DNA from: Anaerococcus sp. Marseille-Q7828
GTDB lineage: Bacteria; Bacillota; Clostridia; Tissierellales; Peptoniphilaceae
DNA: 64,000 nt
Reading direction: 5' to 3'
Assembly (NCBI RefSeq): GCF_949769285.1
Contig: NZ_OX458331.1
Coordinates: 1,612,001-1,676,000, forward strand
Shown: one piece after another, positions 18,697 through 26,658 of the stretch
Layout: every line of letters starts with the position of its first letter
Position numbering within the stretch: position 1 is the first letter of the stretch
The notes under the pieces: model-generated
The model's database searches: none
The model's input: only the letters and a program-made list of their open reading frames with translations
Told to the model about the DNA's origin: nothing
Program-made: the position numbers and the translations under genes

Positions 18697-18895
18697 CACT
18701 ACACTCCATAATTTCTTCAATACCACAATCCAAAGTATTGCAAATTCTAAGTAAAACATCCGTCGTTATATTCTGCCCATTCTTCATTTTGTAAAATGTG
18801 CTTTTACTTATTTTTGCCTTTTCCATCAATTCATTATTTGTCATATCTAAATCTATTAGTTTTTTTAATAATCCTTTATGACTAAAAGTTCTCAA
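18683..18895 (-). CDS. Small XRE-type HTH regulator of the SIR2-HerA operon
   Basis: 70 aa, a lone helix-turn-helix: LLKKLIDLDMTNNELMEKA, then ISKSTFYKMKNGQNITTDVL and a CNTLDCGIEEIMEC end, as in YozG-like regulators. The start is a TTG without a clear ribosome site. An extended -10 box TGGTATAAT lies about 40 bp upstream. It is the first gene of a three-gene unit with SIR2 and HerA, so it probably keeps the toxic pair low in uninfected cells. Confidence 0.75.
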   Translation of the reverse strand: MRTFSHKGLLKKLIDLDMTNNELMEKAKISKSTFYKMKNGQNITTDVLLRICNTLDCGIEEIMECSDEYR

Positions 18896-18994
18896 TATAC
18901 CAATGTTGAAGACTTATATTTATTATATTATACCATTAAATGTCCGCTTAATATAAAAACGTTCTCCTTGAAATAACATTTAAGTATTAAAAAA

Positions 18995-19017
18995 AGAAGT
19001 AGAATAATTCCACTTCT
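18995..19017 (-). terminator. Terminator of the abiE operon
   Basis: AGAAGT.GAAT-AT-TC..ACTTCT hairpin, followed on the minus strand by seven T. It lies 48 bp past the stop of the restored abiEii frame (19065), which supports that longer frame as the original gene. Confidence 0.65.
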
Positions 19018-19064
19018 ATACTTAATATTTCTTGTCTATGATTTCCTAGACAATGTCTGGAATA

Positions 19065-19908
19065 TTACATCTCATTAATTCTATTTGATAAAATTGTAAC
19101 TACACTAACAACCTTATCAAAGTTCAAATCTCCAATATACTTATTTTCACTGAGATATACATCCCACAAGGATCTTAGGTATGAATCTTCTTTTATGTCC
19201 TCGATTATTTCCTCATAGTCTTTCATTATCTCCTGACTTCCTCTTTTCTTTGAGGTTCTCTCTATTGCCTCTTTTAAAATTTTATAATCTATCTGGTCTT
19301 TTTTTTAGTTTGTAGACGGTGTATAGGTCGTAAAAGTCTCTCATTCTTGTTGTTGCTATATTTCTTCTGATTATGGTTTCGTATTTTTCAGCTAAAATTG
19401 TTTCTAATGGATATGCCATTATTTTTATATCTTCTTTGGTAAATATACATGGATAGGTATATTCTATTTCCCTTGGTGTTATTGCATCTCCTGTTGTTAG
19501 GTCTAGTTTCATCGGGTTTTTGGTCTTTCCAACATTTGCTATTAGTGATATTCTAAAGTTCTCGTACTCGTCCTCTTCCCTAATATAACTAATGTCTTTT
19601 ATTTCAAATTTTATTCCATCTTCTACATTGATATTTATAATTTCATCTACGACTTCTTTTATTTTCTCTTCTTTTAGGGCTATGCCTTTTATGGTTGTAT
19701 CCATGTCCATAGTTGTTCTATTTTCAATACCAATTAGAGATGATATCAGGAATCCTCCTTTTATTACAAAATTATTTTTGTAATTTGATTTGGATAGCCT
19801 TTCTAAAAATCTTTCGAAGAAATATATTTGCAGAACTTCTTGTGATTTCAGATTTTTCTTCTCTGCAAGACTTCTTATCTTGCCCTTTATACTCTCGATA
19901 TTAATCAC
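19065..19908 (-). pseudogene. abiEii: AbiEii toxin (nucleotidyltransferase), frameshifted
   Basis: The N-terminal 203 or so codons match AbiEii/AbiGii nucleotidyltransferases: NFVIKGGFLISSLIGIENRTT, MDMDTTI and the later ILAEKYETIIRRN, DFYDLYTVYK. After YKLKK an A8 tract (T8 on the plus strand, 19299-19306) throws the frame and the protein ends early (PDRL, stop at 19282, 208 aa). With A7 the frame runs on as DQIDYKILKEAIERTSKK through to INEM and a stop at 19065, giving about 280 aa, the usual family length. The start is a GTG overlapping the antitoxin stop by 4 bp. The gene is either broken, phase-variable in the A tract, or the tract is misread. Confidence 0.8.
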
Positions 19909-20492
19909 GATAATACCTCCATGTATTTTCTAATTTCATTTTCTATTTTAAATAATCTACTGTATTTTATGAGTCGTCTTAGATTTTTATTTAATGATTT
20001 AAAGTATCTTTTTATGGCTTCTGTAAAAATTTGCTTATCTATTTTTTCTCTGTCGATTATGATGTCACAAATTGTTCGATCTATATCGTAAACTGGAATA
20101 AGGTTGCCTTGTGGTGATTTTATTTCTGTCTTTCCTAGTTCGTATAAATCTCTTTTTACATAGTGAACTTGTAGATCTTCGTACCTCTTTTTGATATGGC
20201 TGGCATTGTAGCCTTGGGGTACAGATATATGAAATACATTTGGGGTCCTATCTGATAGGTCATGTAGATATAGGGCTGTTTGATGGGAAAATATAATTCG
20301 ATTGCTATTTGATGATATTAAAACAAAATCGTCTATTACTTTTCCTTTTAATTGATATAGTCCTGGTCTTAATCTTTCTAATTGTCCGATTTTTGTTAAT
20401 TCTGATAAATTATGCCTAGTATATCCAAGTTCTTCTGCTTCTTTGTTGGTGATTACTAAATTTTCTTGTATATATTCTTTAAGTATATTCAT
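19905..20492 (-). CDS. abiEi: AbiEi antitoxin (type IV toxin-antitoxin)
   Basis: 195 aa. An N-terminal winged-HTH (ITNKEAEELGYTRHNLSEL, then LERLRPGLYQL) and the AbiEi_4-type C-terminal domain (IIFSHQTALYLHDLSDRTP, HYVKRDLY, VYDIDRTICDII) are visible. In the AbiE system this protein represses its own promoter and blocks the toxin without direct binding. It is intact while the toxin gene after it is shifted. The ATG has AGGAGG about 8 nt upstream. Confidence 0.86.
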   Translation of the reverse strand: MNILKEYIQENLVITNKEAEELGYTRHNLSELTKIGQLERLRPGLYQLKGKVIDDFVLISSNSNRIIFSHQTALYLHDLSDRTPNVFHISVPQGYNASHIKKRYEDLQVHYVKRDLYELGKTEIKSPQGNLIPVYDIDRTICDIIIDREKIDKQIFTEAIKRYFKSLNKNLRRLIKYSRLFKIENEIRKYMEVLS

Positions 20493-20512
20493 AGTCCGCC
20501 TCCTCTCGTTTA

Positions 20513-20548
20513 CGCTTTTATTATATGTTGTAAAAGCGAATATGTAAA
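20513..20548 (-). promoter_or_regulatory. abiE promoter with AbiEi-type operator
   Basis: Minus-strand -35 TTTACA (20543-20548), 17-bp spacer, -10 TATAAT (20520-20525). A perfect inverted repeat CGCTTTTA-N10-TAAAAGCG (20513-20538) straddles the -10 box. AbiEi proteins are known to repress through paired inverted repeats, so this is a good operator candidate. Confidence 0.7.
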
Positions 20549-20606
20549 GTTGGCTTGTGAATGCTTTATATTTTGAAAAGGATGTAACAAATCCTTACTC
20601 CCTTCA

Positions 20607-20637
20607 ATAAAAAAAGAGCAGCTTTTAAGCTACTCTT
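20607..20637 (-). terminator. Terminator downstream of rlmD
   Basis: AAGAG.AGCTT..AAGCT.CTCTT hairpin with seven T after it on the minus strand. If the element circularises, this would instead terminate the recombinase transcript. Confidence 0.7.
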
Positions 20638-20658
20638 GTAGAAAGTATAAAATGGGTT

Positions 20659-20847
20659 TTATCTTATTATATTTTTTGTGTCTCCTAATACCAGTTGTAA
20701 AACTACTCTTACGTCCATATAGTTTTTTTGAGTCTTTTTGACGTATCCTTCTTCATCTTTATCAAAGACAAAATGCTTATAAAACTGCTTAAAATGCAGG
20801 ATTTCTATATTTACATCTTTTGTATCAACGCTATAGCTTCCACATGC
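20659..20847 (-). other. Open frame that would be the recombinase C-terminus in the excised circle
   Basis: A stop-free frame of 62 codons from GCA at 20847 to TAA at 20659, overlapping the end of rlmD in another frame and continuing past it. It reads ACGSYSVDTKDV, then IEILHFKQFYKHFVFDKDEE and ends GDTKNIIR. It has no start codon or ribosome site of its own. Its phase at GCAT is exactly that of the serine recombinase at 3480, so excision would join them into a 644-aa protein. I do not call it a gene in its present place. Confidence 0.5.
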
Positions 20848-22181
20848 CTAGATTTTGGGAATTGGTCTATTACTTCGTATTTTTCGATTTTGTATCCATT
20901 TGCTAAAAAATCTTTCAAATTCTCTACTTGAGTTTTTGGGTTGCAGGAAATGTATATAAATTTTTCTGGATTTAATTTTAAAATCTTTTCTAGCGCATTT
21001 TGAGCTATTCCCACTCTAGGTGGATCTAGGATTACTAGGTCATAGTCTCCTTTTATTTTATCAATTTCTTCTAGAACATCTCCACATAGGAATTCTATAT
21101 TTTTGATGTCGTTGATTTCTGCATTTTCATATGCTTTTTCTACTGCTTCTTCTACTATTTCTATTCCTGTAGACTTCTTTGCAGCTTTTGCCATTACTTG
21201 GGTTATTGTTCCAGTTCCAGAATATAGGTCTAGTACTTTTGTATCTTGGTCTATTTCTCCAAACTCAAAGGCTTTTTTATAGATTTTTTCTGCAGTGAAT
21301 ACATTTGGTTGGAAAAATGAAAATGGTGATATATTAAATGTAAGACTCATCATTTCCTCTCTTATGTGATCTTTTCCAAAGATTAGGTCGATTTTTTCAG
21401 GGACTACTGCATCTGCTGGAGAATCATTTGTAACATGGAATATAGAAACTATGTTACCTTGTAAATCAAGATCTTTTATGAAATTTACAAATAGTTTTTT
21501 TCTAATGTCATCAAAGCTTTCTTCACTTGTTGTGACTAGGACGACCATAATTTCACCAGTTCTTAGAGCTTTTCTAATTATTAGGTGACGCAAAAGTCCT
21601 TCTCTTGTTGACTTGTGATAAAAACTAGTTTTCCTATCTCTAAAATATTTTTGTACTGATTTTCGTATTTTATTGAAATCATCATCTACAATATTACAAT
21701 CAATGGTATCTACTATTTCATAGAATCTATTTTGCCTATGGAGGCCAAGGACTAAGTCACCACCTTTTTTGCTATCCCCGAAGGTATATTCCATTTTATT
21801 TCTATAGCCACTAACTACATCCGCCCTATTTATCGAAATATCACCATCGTATTCAATATCATTATCAGCAAATAGTTTCTTAATCATATCAAGCTTTAGC
21901 ATAAGTTCTGTTTCATAGGCCAATTTTTGATAAGAACATCCACCACATATATCTGCTTTAGGGCAATGATTTTTATTATTTTCTAGGTAAGAATTGTCAA
22001 CTAATTCTAAAAATTTGCCTTTTTTATATCCATTTCTATTTCTAGTAATTTTAACTCTTGCTTTTTGTCCTAATATTCCACCCTTAAATTCTACAATCTG
22101 ATTATCGCTTGTTTTACCAATGGAAATATTAGGGTATTTCATATCGTATATATCTACTTCAAATGTCTTATTCTTTCTCAC
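20811..22181 (-). CDS. rlmD: 23S rRNA (uracil-C5)-methyltransferase RlmD/RumA type
   Basis: 456 aa. It has a TRAM domain (about 5-60), a [4Fe-4S] cluster region with C73, C79 and C82, SAM-binding VLDLYSGTGTITQ, LDPPRVG and the catalytic Cys in YISCNPKTQ, and ends SRHVEAIALIQKM. It methylates a uridine in 23S rRNA. The start is a GTG with GGGAGA 7 nt upstream, overlapping the helicase end by 14 bp. The proposed crossover GCAT covers codons 445-446, so the last ten residues are probably supplied by the inserted element and replace a 103-codon native tail found at 3168-3480. The catalytic part is untouched. Confidence 0.87.
   Translation of the reverse strand: MRKNKTFEVDIYDMKYPNISIGKTSDNQIVEFKGGILGQKARVKITRNRNGYKKGKFLELVDNSYLENNKNHCPKADICGGCSYQKLAYETELMLKLDMIKKLFADNDIEYDGDISINRADVVSGYRNKMEYTFGDSKKGGDLVLGLHRQNRFYEIVDTIDCNIVDDDFNKIRKSVQKYFRDRKTSFYHKSTREGLLRHLIIRKALRTGEIMVVLVTTSEESFDDIRKKLFVNFIKDLDLQGNIVSIFHVTNDSPADAVVPEKIDLIFGKDHIREEMMSLTFNISPFSFFQPNVFTAEKIYKKAFEFGEIDQDTKVLDLYSGTGTITQVMAKAAKKSTGIEIVEEAVEKAYENAEINDIKNIEFLCGDVLEEIDKIKGDYDLVILDPPRVGIAQNALEKILKLNPEKFIYISCNPKTQVENLKDFLANGYKIEKYEVIDQFPKSRHVEAIALIQKM
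20844..20847 (-). other. Proposed right attachment-site core (GCAT)
   Basis: Partner of the GCAT at 3477-3480. It falls in the Arg445-His446 codons of rlmD. The 3' end of rumA/rlmD is a known insertion site for phages and ICEs of Gram-positives with serine recombinases. Confidence 0.5.
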
Positions 22182-24471
22182 TATCTGTCTCCCAAAATCT
22201 ACTTATTTCTTTTCTAAAATCTCTCGATTCATTTACAATTTTTATATCTTTTTTTCTCCGATGCTTAGGATAAAGCATTCTATATTTGAAGCTAGTAAAT
22301 CTATCGTCTAGTAAATAAATTATTCCCCTATCATCTTCACTTCTTATGACTCTTCCTGCCGCCTGAAAAACTTTATTTATGCCAGGATATGTATAGGAAT
22401 AATCAAAACCATTTAAGCCCAACTTGTCAAAATGCTCTTTGATAAGATTTCTCTCAAATCCAACTCCTGGCATACCCACAGAAATTACCATAGCACCTAT
22501 CAGTCTATCACCAAGTAAATCTACTCCTTCAGAAAAAATACCTCCCAGTACTGCAAAAGCAGTATTATTTGTATCCTCGTCAAATTTTCCGAGAAATTTA
22601 TGAGCATCCTTTTCACTCATAGATCTATCTTGGAGTAAAATCTCATCGTCAAATCTTGACGAATAATCTTCATAGACATACATCATATATGAATATGATG
22701 GGAAAAATATAAAATAATTACCCTCTCTAGAATTAATAAATTCATTGATAGACTCACTAATTATAGGCACATTGTAGTTTCTATCCCTATACCTGGTGGA
22801 TATTTCTCTGGCAAATATAGCATAATTTTCATTTGGAAATGGCATATCGAGCTTTAGTCTTAGGGCATCATTAGCACCAAGCATCCTCATAAAATAATCC
22901 ATTGGTGAAAGGGTAGCTGAGAAAAACACTGTTGTTTTGGCAAAACTATATATGTTTTTTAAGACTTGCGATGGATCTATACATTTTATTTCAAAGTATA
23001 TCTCGTCGTTTATCTCATCGTAGGCAATTATTGAATAGAATCCTTCGGTGTAATGATCAGTTATTTTAAAATACCTATTGATATCAAAATACAAATTTAA
23101 TAAGTCGTCATAGTTTTCATCTTCCCTGTCTTCGACCAAATACTTCTGTAGAGGTTTTAAAAGTTTTGTAAATATATCATCAAAATCATCTATTTGTTTT
23201 TCCTGGTAATAGAACAATTTTTTACCATGCTTAGCATAAAGATTATTAAATTCTTCGACAATTTGTTTTAAGTATTTTATTAAAGTTTTGTATTTTTTCT
23301 TATTCAATTTGTCAAAAAGAACCTTAAAGAGAGTCTCAGTAAATCTAAAGGAATACATATCCCTAGACCTTTCTAAAAGGTTATGGGATTCGTCTACCAA
23401 AAATATGTACCTATCGACAATTTCATCAAAAAATCTTCTGAGATACACCGTTGGATTAAATACATAGTTATAATCACAAACTATAAAGTCTGCATAGTTT
23501 GATATGTCAAGTTGAAACTCAAATGGACATACTCTATATTTTTCTGCATAAGAAGTGATAGTATCAAAATCGATTATTTCTTCCTTTGAGATTATATCTA
23601 AGAGAGCATCATTTACCCTATCAAAATGTCCTTTAGCAAACGGACAATCTACCGGATTGCATTTCACTTCATCATTTAGGCATATTTTTTCTTTGGAAGT
23701 AATTGCCAAGGCTTTGATAAACATTCCCTTATTTTTGAGATTTTTGATCGATTTCATAGCTTCTTTTGCCTGGGTATTTTTACTTGTAAGGTAAAATATC
23801 CTATCAGAAAGGTCCTCTCCCATTGATTTTATAGAAGGGAAAACTGTAGATATAGTCTTGCCAATGCCAGTGGGAGCATCTACAATCAGATTATTTTCTT
23901 TCATTATAGAAGAATATACTGCAACAGCGAGCTTCCTCTGGCCCTTCCTATAATCTTTATAAGGAAAGTCTAAATTTTTTATTGTATCATCTCTTCTAAT
24001 TTTGTTATTAGCCAAAATTTTTGAAAAATTCAAGTATGACTTTAGCAAATCATAATAAAAAGTATTTAAGTACTCAAAATCAAATTCTTTTTTGAATATT
24101 TTACTAGTGTAATCTTCGATATTTACATATGTCAGCGTGATGAATATACTATCTAAGTTCTTATCTAAGCAATAAAAATAAGCGTAGCACATAGCTTGCG
24201 CCCAGTGTAATTTGTTAGAATCATCAATTTCATCTAAATTTCTACTAGTAGATTTTATCTCATCTATAGTGTAAATACTCCCATCTTTAATAAGGCCATC
24301 CGCCCTACCTTCGACTTTAAATTCTACATCATCTATAATAGTAGTATTTTTTAAAGAATATTCCTTTTTGTAATTTTTACCATAGGAAGACTGTATTTTT
24401 TGATGAGCTTTGATACCCTCAATCATCCTAGCATTGTCACGAAATCTATTGTCTATATCTCCAGATCTCAT
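22168..24471 (-). CDS. Nuclease-helicase fusion: PD-(D/E)XK plus XPD/DinG-like helicase
   Basis: 767 aa from the first ATG. Residues about 50-100 form a Cas4/RecB-like nuclease (EGRADGLI with D58, DEIKS with E71 and K73, then the AQ..CYAYF motif). The helicase has Walker A DAPTGIGKT (198-206), four Cys of an Fe-S cluster (KIC, VKC, VDC, RVC), DESH box LVDESHN, FSATLSP, and a final QAAGRVIRSEDDRG. Such proteins act in DNA repair. The ATG at 24471 has no ribosome site. A well-placed ATG with AAAGGTGAT at 24512 is out of frame by one base: an extra A would give M-L-V-KISVRNLIEFVMRSGDID, the normal start of this family. So there is a probable one-base loss at 24501-24504, real or a sequencing error. 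Confidence 0.82.
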   Translation of the reverse strand: MRSGDIDNRFRDNARMIEGIKAHQKIQSSYGKNYKKEYSLKNTTIIDDVEFKVEGRADGLIKDGSIYTIDEIKSTSRNLDEIDDSNKLHWAQAMCYAYFYCLDKNLDSIFITLTYVNIEDYTSKIFKKEFDFEYLNTFYYDLLKSYLNFSKILANNKIRRDDTIKNLDFPYKDYRKGQRKLAVAVYSSIMKENNLIVDAPTGIGKTISTVFPSIKSMGEDLSDRIFYLTSKNTQAKEAMKSIKNLKNKGMFIKALAITSKEKICLNDEVKCNPVDCPFAKGHFDRVNDALLDIISKEEIIDFDTITSYAEKYRVCPFEFQLDISNYADFIVCDYNYVFNPTVYLRRFFDEIVDRYIFLVDESHNLLERSRDMYSFRFTETLFKVLFDKLNKKKYKTLIKYLKQIVEEFNNLYAKHGKKLFYYQEKQIDDFDDIFTKLLKPLQKYLVEDREDENYDDLLNLYFDINRYFKITDHYTEGFYSIIAYDEINDEIYFEIKCIDPSQVLKNIYSFAKTTVFFSATLSPMDYFMRMLGANDALRLKLDMPFPNENYAIFAREISTRYRDRNYNVPIISESINEFINSREGNYFIFFPSYSYMMYVYEDYSSRFDDEILLQDRSMSEKDAHKFLGKFDEDTNNTAFAVLGGIFSEGVDLLGDRLIGAMVISVGMPGVGFERNLIKEHFDKLGLNGFDYSYTYPGINKVFQAAGRVIRSEDDRGIIYLLDDRFTSFKYRMLYPKHRRKKDIKIVNESRDFRKEISRFWETDSEKE

Positions 24472-24579
24472 TACAAATTCTATTAGATTTCTAACTGAAA
24501 TTTTACAAGCATATTATCACCTTTAATTTAATATACCATAAGCTGGGTATATAGGTATAAAGAAACATAAGGAGATGTT

Positions 24580-25344
24580 ATGAATACAAGTATTGAGAAT
24601 CAATTAAAGCATAGGACAATTAGGGAATTTAAAGACGAGAAATTAGATGAAAGTCTAGTTAATAAGCTACTAGAAGTTGCAAATAGATCTGCATCAAGTA
24701 ATGGTATGCAATTTTTTTCTATAATCAATGTAACAGATCAAGCTATCAAAGATCAACTAGCAGAAAATGGTGGCCAAGAATATATGGCTCGCGCACCACA
24801 TTTATGGATTTTTGTTGCAGACTTATATAGAAATTACAATATCGCCAAAGAAAACGGCCAAGAAAATGATGAAATGATAGGTTTCGATAAATTTATCCAA
24901 GCTATGACCGATTCAATTATTGCCGCTCAAAACGTTACAGTCGCTGCCGAAAGTTTGGGACTTGGAACAAATTATTTTGGTAATATTCACAATGACACTC
25001 AAAAAGTTATAGAACTATTAGACCTTCCAAAGCTAACCTATCCTGCTGTGGGACTCTCTTTTGGCATCCCAAACCAAGAACCACAACTTAAGCCAAGACT
25101 AGATATAAAGTTAAAAACTTTTGATAATTCTTATAAAGTTTACGATAATTACAACGAAATGATAAAAGAATATGATAAGGAAATGACAACATATTACGAT
25201 TTAAGAGATGCAAATCGCAGATCTGATTACTTTAGCAAGCAAATTCCTAAAAAACAAGGATCAGTTATTAAAAACAGAGGCAAAATGTTTGAAACACTTT
25301 TAAATCAAGGCTTTAAGATAAGCTATAAAGATGAGCTAAATTAG
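24580..25344 (+). CDS. NfsA-type nitroreductase / FMN-dependent NADPH oxidoreductase
   Basis: 254 aa. The N-terminal HRTIREFKDEKLDE is the FMN-binding opening of nitroreductases; ANRSASSNGMQFFSI, AAQNVTVAAESLGLGTNYFGNI and a C-terminal KRxK-like basic stretch fit the NfsA/Frp subgroup with its long C-terminal arm. It reduces nitro compounds, flavins or quinones with NADPH. AAGGAGAT lies 5 nt before the ATG. It is transcribed alone, divergent from the helicase. Confidence 0.85.
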   Translation: MNTSIENQLKHRTIREFKDEKLDESLVNKLLEVANRSASSNGMQFFSIINVTDQAIKDQLAENGGQEYMARAPHLWIFVADLYRNYNIAKENGQENDEMIGFDKFIQAMTDSIIAAQNVTVAAESLGLGTNYFGNIHNDTQKVIELLDLPKLTYPAVGLSFGIPNQEPQLKPRLDIKLKTFDNSYKVYDNYNEMIKEYDKEMTTYYDLRDANRRSDYFSKQIPKKQGSVIKNRGKMFETLLNQGFKISYKDELN

Positions 25345-25346
25345 GC

Positions 25347-25955
25347 TCATCTTTTAAATTTGGAAACATATAGATTGTCTTTGATATAAAATCTGTATGG
25401 ATAATCCTTAGCTTCTTTTGCATAATCTATTCCTATCCTTACATCTGTCTCAATTTCAAAGTCTTTATCTCCGTCTATTAGATAAATTTGTGCCCCAAAT
25501 AAATTTCTACCATTTAAACTTTTATCAATATCCAAAGCTTTGGTAAATTTACCAGGTCCATTAGTCAGGTTATTTTTTTGATATTTGTTTAAATCTGTGT
25601 AATTCTTTCTAAATCTATTAATACTCATTTGATTAATTCCTTCGATTGGCTCAACAGCTCTGATGAGCACTGCTTCTGGATTTGATTTATCTAATGTTAC
25701 AAAATTCATCAAGTAATGGATGCCATAAGTTTGATAAACATATATAGTTCCAGCATCTTCATACATTATTTTGTTTCTTTCAGTCTTTCTTCCTCCAAAC
25801 GTATGGCAAGCCCTATCTTCTATACCTAAATATCCCTCTGTTTCTACTACCATAGCTTTATATATATGGCTATGAGTTTTTCTTACTATGATTTTGCCTA
25901 ATAAATCTTTTGCAACACATAATGTATCCCTATTAAAAAAGTTTTTATCTAACAT
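25347..25955 (-). CDS. 3-methyladenine DNA glycosylase (AAG/MPG family)
   Basis: 202 aa. It shows the family blocks DTLCVAKDLLGK, VVETEGYLGIEDRACH with the catalytic Glu, YVYQTYGIHYLMN and LTNGPGKFTKAL. It removes alkylated bases from DNA in base excision repair. It converges with the nitroreductase gene with only 2 bp between the stops. Confidence 0.9.
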   Translation of the reverse strand: MLDKNFFNRDTLCVAKDLLGKIIVRKTHSHIYKAMVVETEGYLGIEDRACHTFGGRKTERNKIMYEDAGTIYVYQTYGIHYLMNFVTLDKSNPEAVLIRAVEPIEGINQMSINRFRKNYTDLNKYQKNNLTNGPGKFTKALDIDKSLNGRNLFGAQIYLIDGDKDFEIETDVRIGIDYAKEAKDYPYRFYIKDNLYVSKFKR

Positions 25956-25997
25956 TTTAACCTTCCATGTATTAATTATTTCTCTTATATGTTATCA

Positions 25998-26003
25998 TAT
26001 AAT
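25998..26003 (+). promoter_or_regulatory. -10 box of folT
   Basis: TATAAT two bases before the riboswitch; the -35 region is weak. Confidence 0.5.
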
Positions 26004-26004
26004 C

Positions 26005-26101
26005 ATCAGAGTAGATAGGAAGCATCAAGTGCTAAGAAATGGGTTGTTGTTCTTAGACGAAGCTTAGGCTATGATTTTCTATCGCAACCGCTGCCTCTGA
26101 T
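26005..26101 (+). ncRNA. Tetrahydrofolate (THF) riboswitch
   Basis: The sequence fits the class I THF riboswitch: closing helix ATCAGAG/CTCTGAT, GAGTAGAT at the 5' side, AAGTGCTAAG, a GGGTTGTTG stretch, GACGAAGCTTAGG and the 3' AACCGCTGCCTC. It lies directly before folT, where it would hide the ribosome site (AAGGGG) when folate is plentiful. Confidence 0.85.
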
Positions 26102-26116
26102 AGAAAGGGGATAAAA

Positions 26117-26635
26117 TTGAATAAAAAACTAACGGTTAATATGCTAACCAAAATTGCAATTTTAGCAGCACTAGCAGTTGTATTAAGAAGGTATTTTACA
26201 ATTACAATTCCTGTAAACAAAAAAATCGGCATAGGAGATGCTCCTATTATGATATCAGGAATCATATATGGACCAGCCCTTGGTGGGCTAACTGGAGCTC
26301 TAGCAGATATTGTTGGGATGCTCTTAAATCCAGATGGGGTGTTTCACCCAGGTTTTACCTTTACTGCTTTTTTGACTGGATTTTTGCCAGGAATCATTTC
26401 TTACTATGTTTTTAAGAAAGACTACGATAAAAAGCTAATATGGATAATTGTTATAAGTGCTATTGTTGTATTTTTGGGAGTTAAGTTATTTTTAGATTCT
26501 GTTTGGCTACAACAATATTCTAAAAACCCATATTGGATATATGTACTTAGAAGGATTCCAAAACAGATAATCGATACAATTATAAATGTCTTGGTTTTAA
26601 ATATCTTAATTCCAAGAATTAAAAATTACGCATAA
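26117..26635 (+). CDS. folT: Folate ECF transporter S component FolT
   Basis: 172 aa with six predicted helices, opening MLTKIAILAALAVVLRRYF, then a GDAPIMISGIIYGPALGGLTG block and a LNPDGVFHPGFTFTAFLTG block characteristic of FolT/YpdP-type folate S components. It takes up folates through a shared ECF module encoded elsewhere. The start is a TTG with AAGGGG 7 nt upstream. The riboswitch directly upstream supports the folate assignment. Confidence 0.88.
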   Translation: MNKKLTVNMLTKIAILAALAVVLRRYFTITIPVNKKIGIGDAPIMISGIIYGPALGGLTGALADIVGMLLNPDGVFHPGFTFTAFLTGFLPGIISYYVFKKDYDKKLIWIIVISAIVVFLGVKLFLDSVWLQQYSKNPYWIYVLRRIPKQIIDTIINVLVLNILIPRIKNYA

Positions 26636-26640
26636 AAATT

Positions 26641-26658
26641 GGGGCTAAATTTAGCCCC
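26641..26658. terminator. Bidirectional terminator between folT and the next gene
   Basis: GGGGCTAAATTTAGCCCC, a perfect palindrome, T-rich on both sides. Confidence 0.8.

Noticed and set aside
20659..20847. Open frame after rlmD as an independent gene
   Set aside because: No start codon with a ribosome site; better explained as an attachment-site product.
3168..20847. Prophage
   Set aside because: No capsid, terminase, tail or lysis genes; mobilization genes point to an IME.
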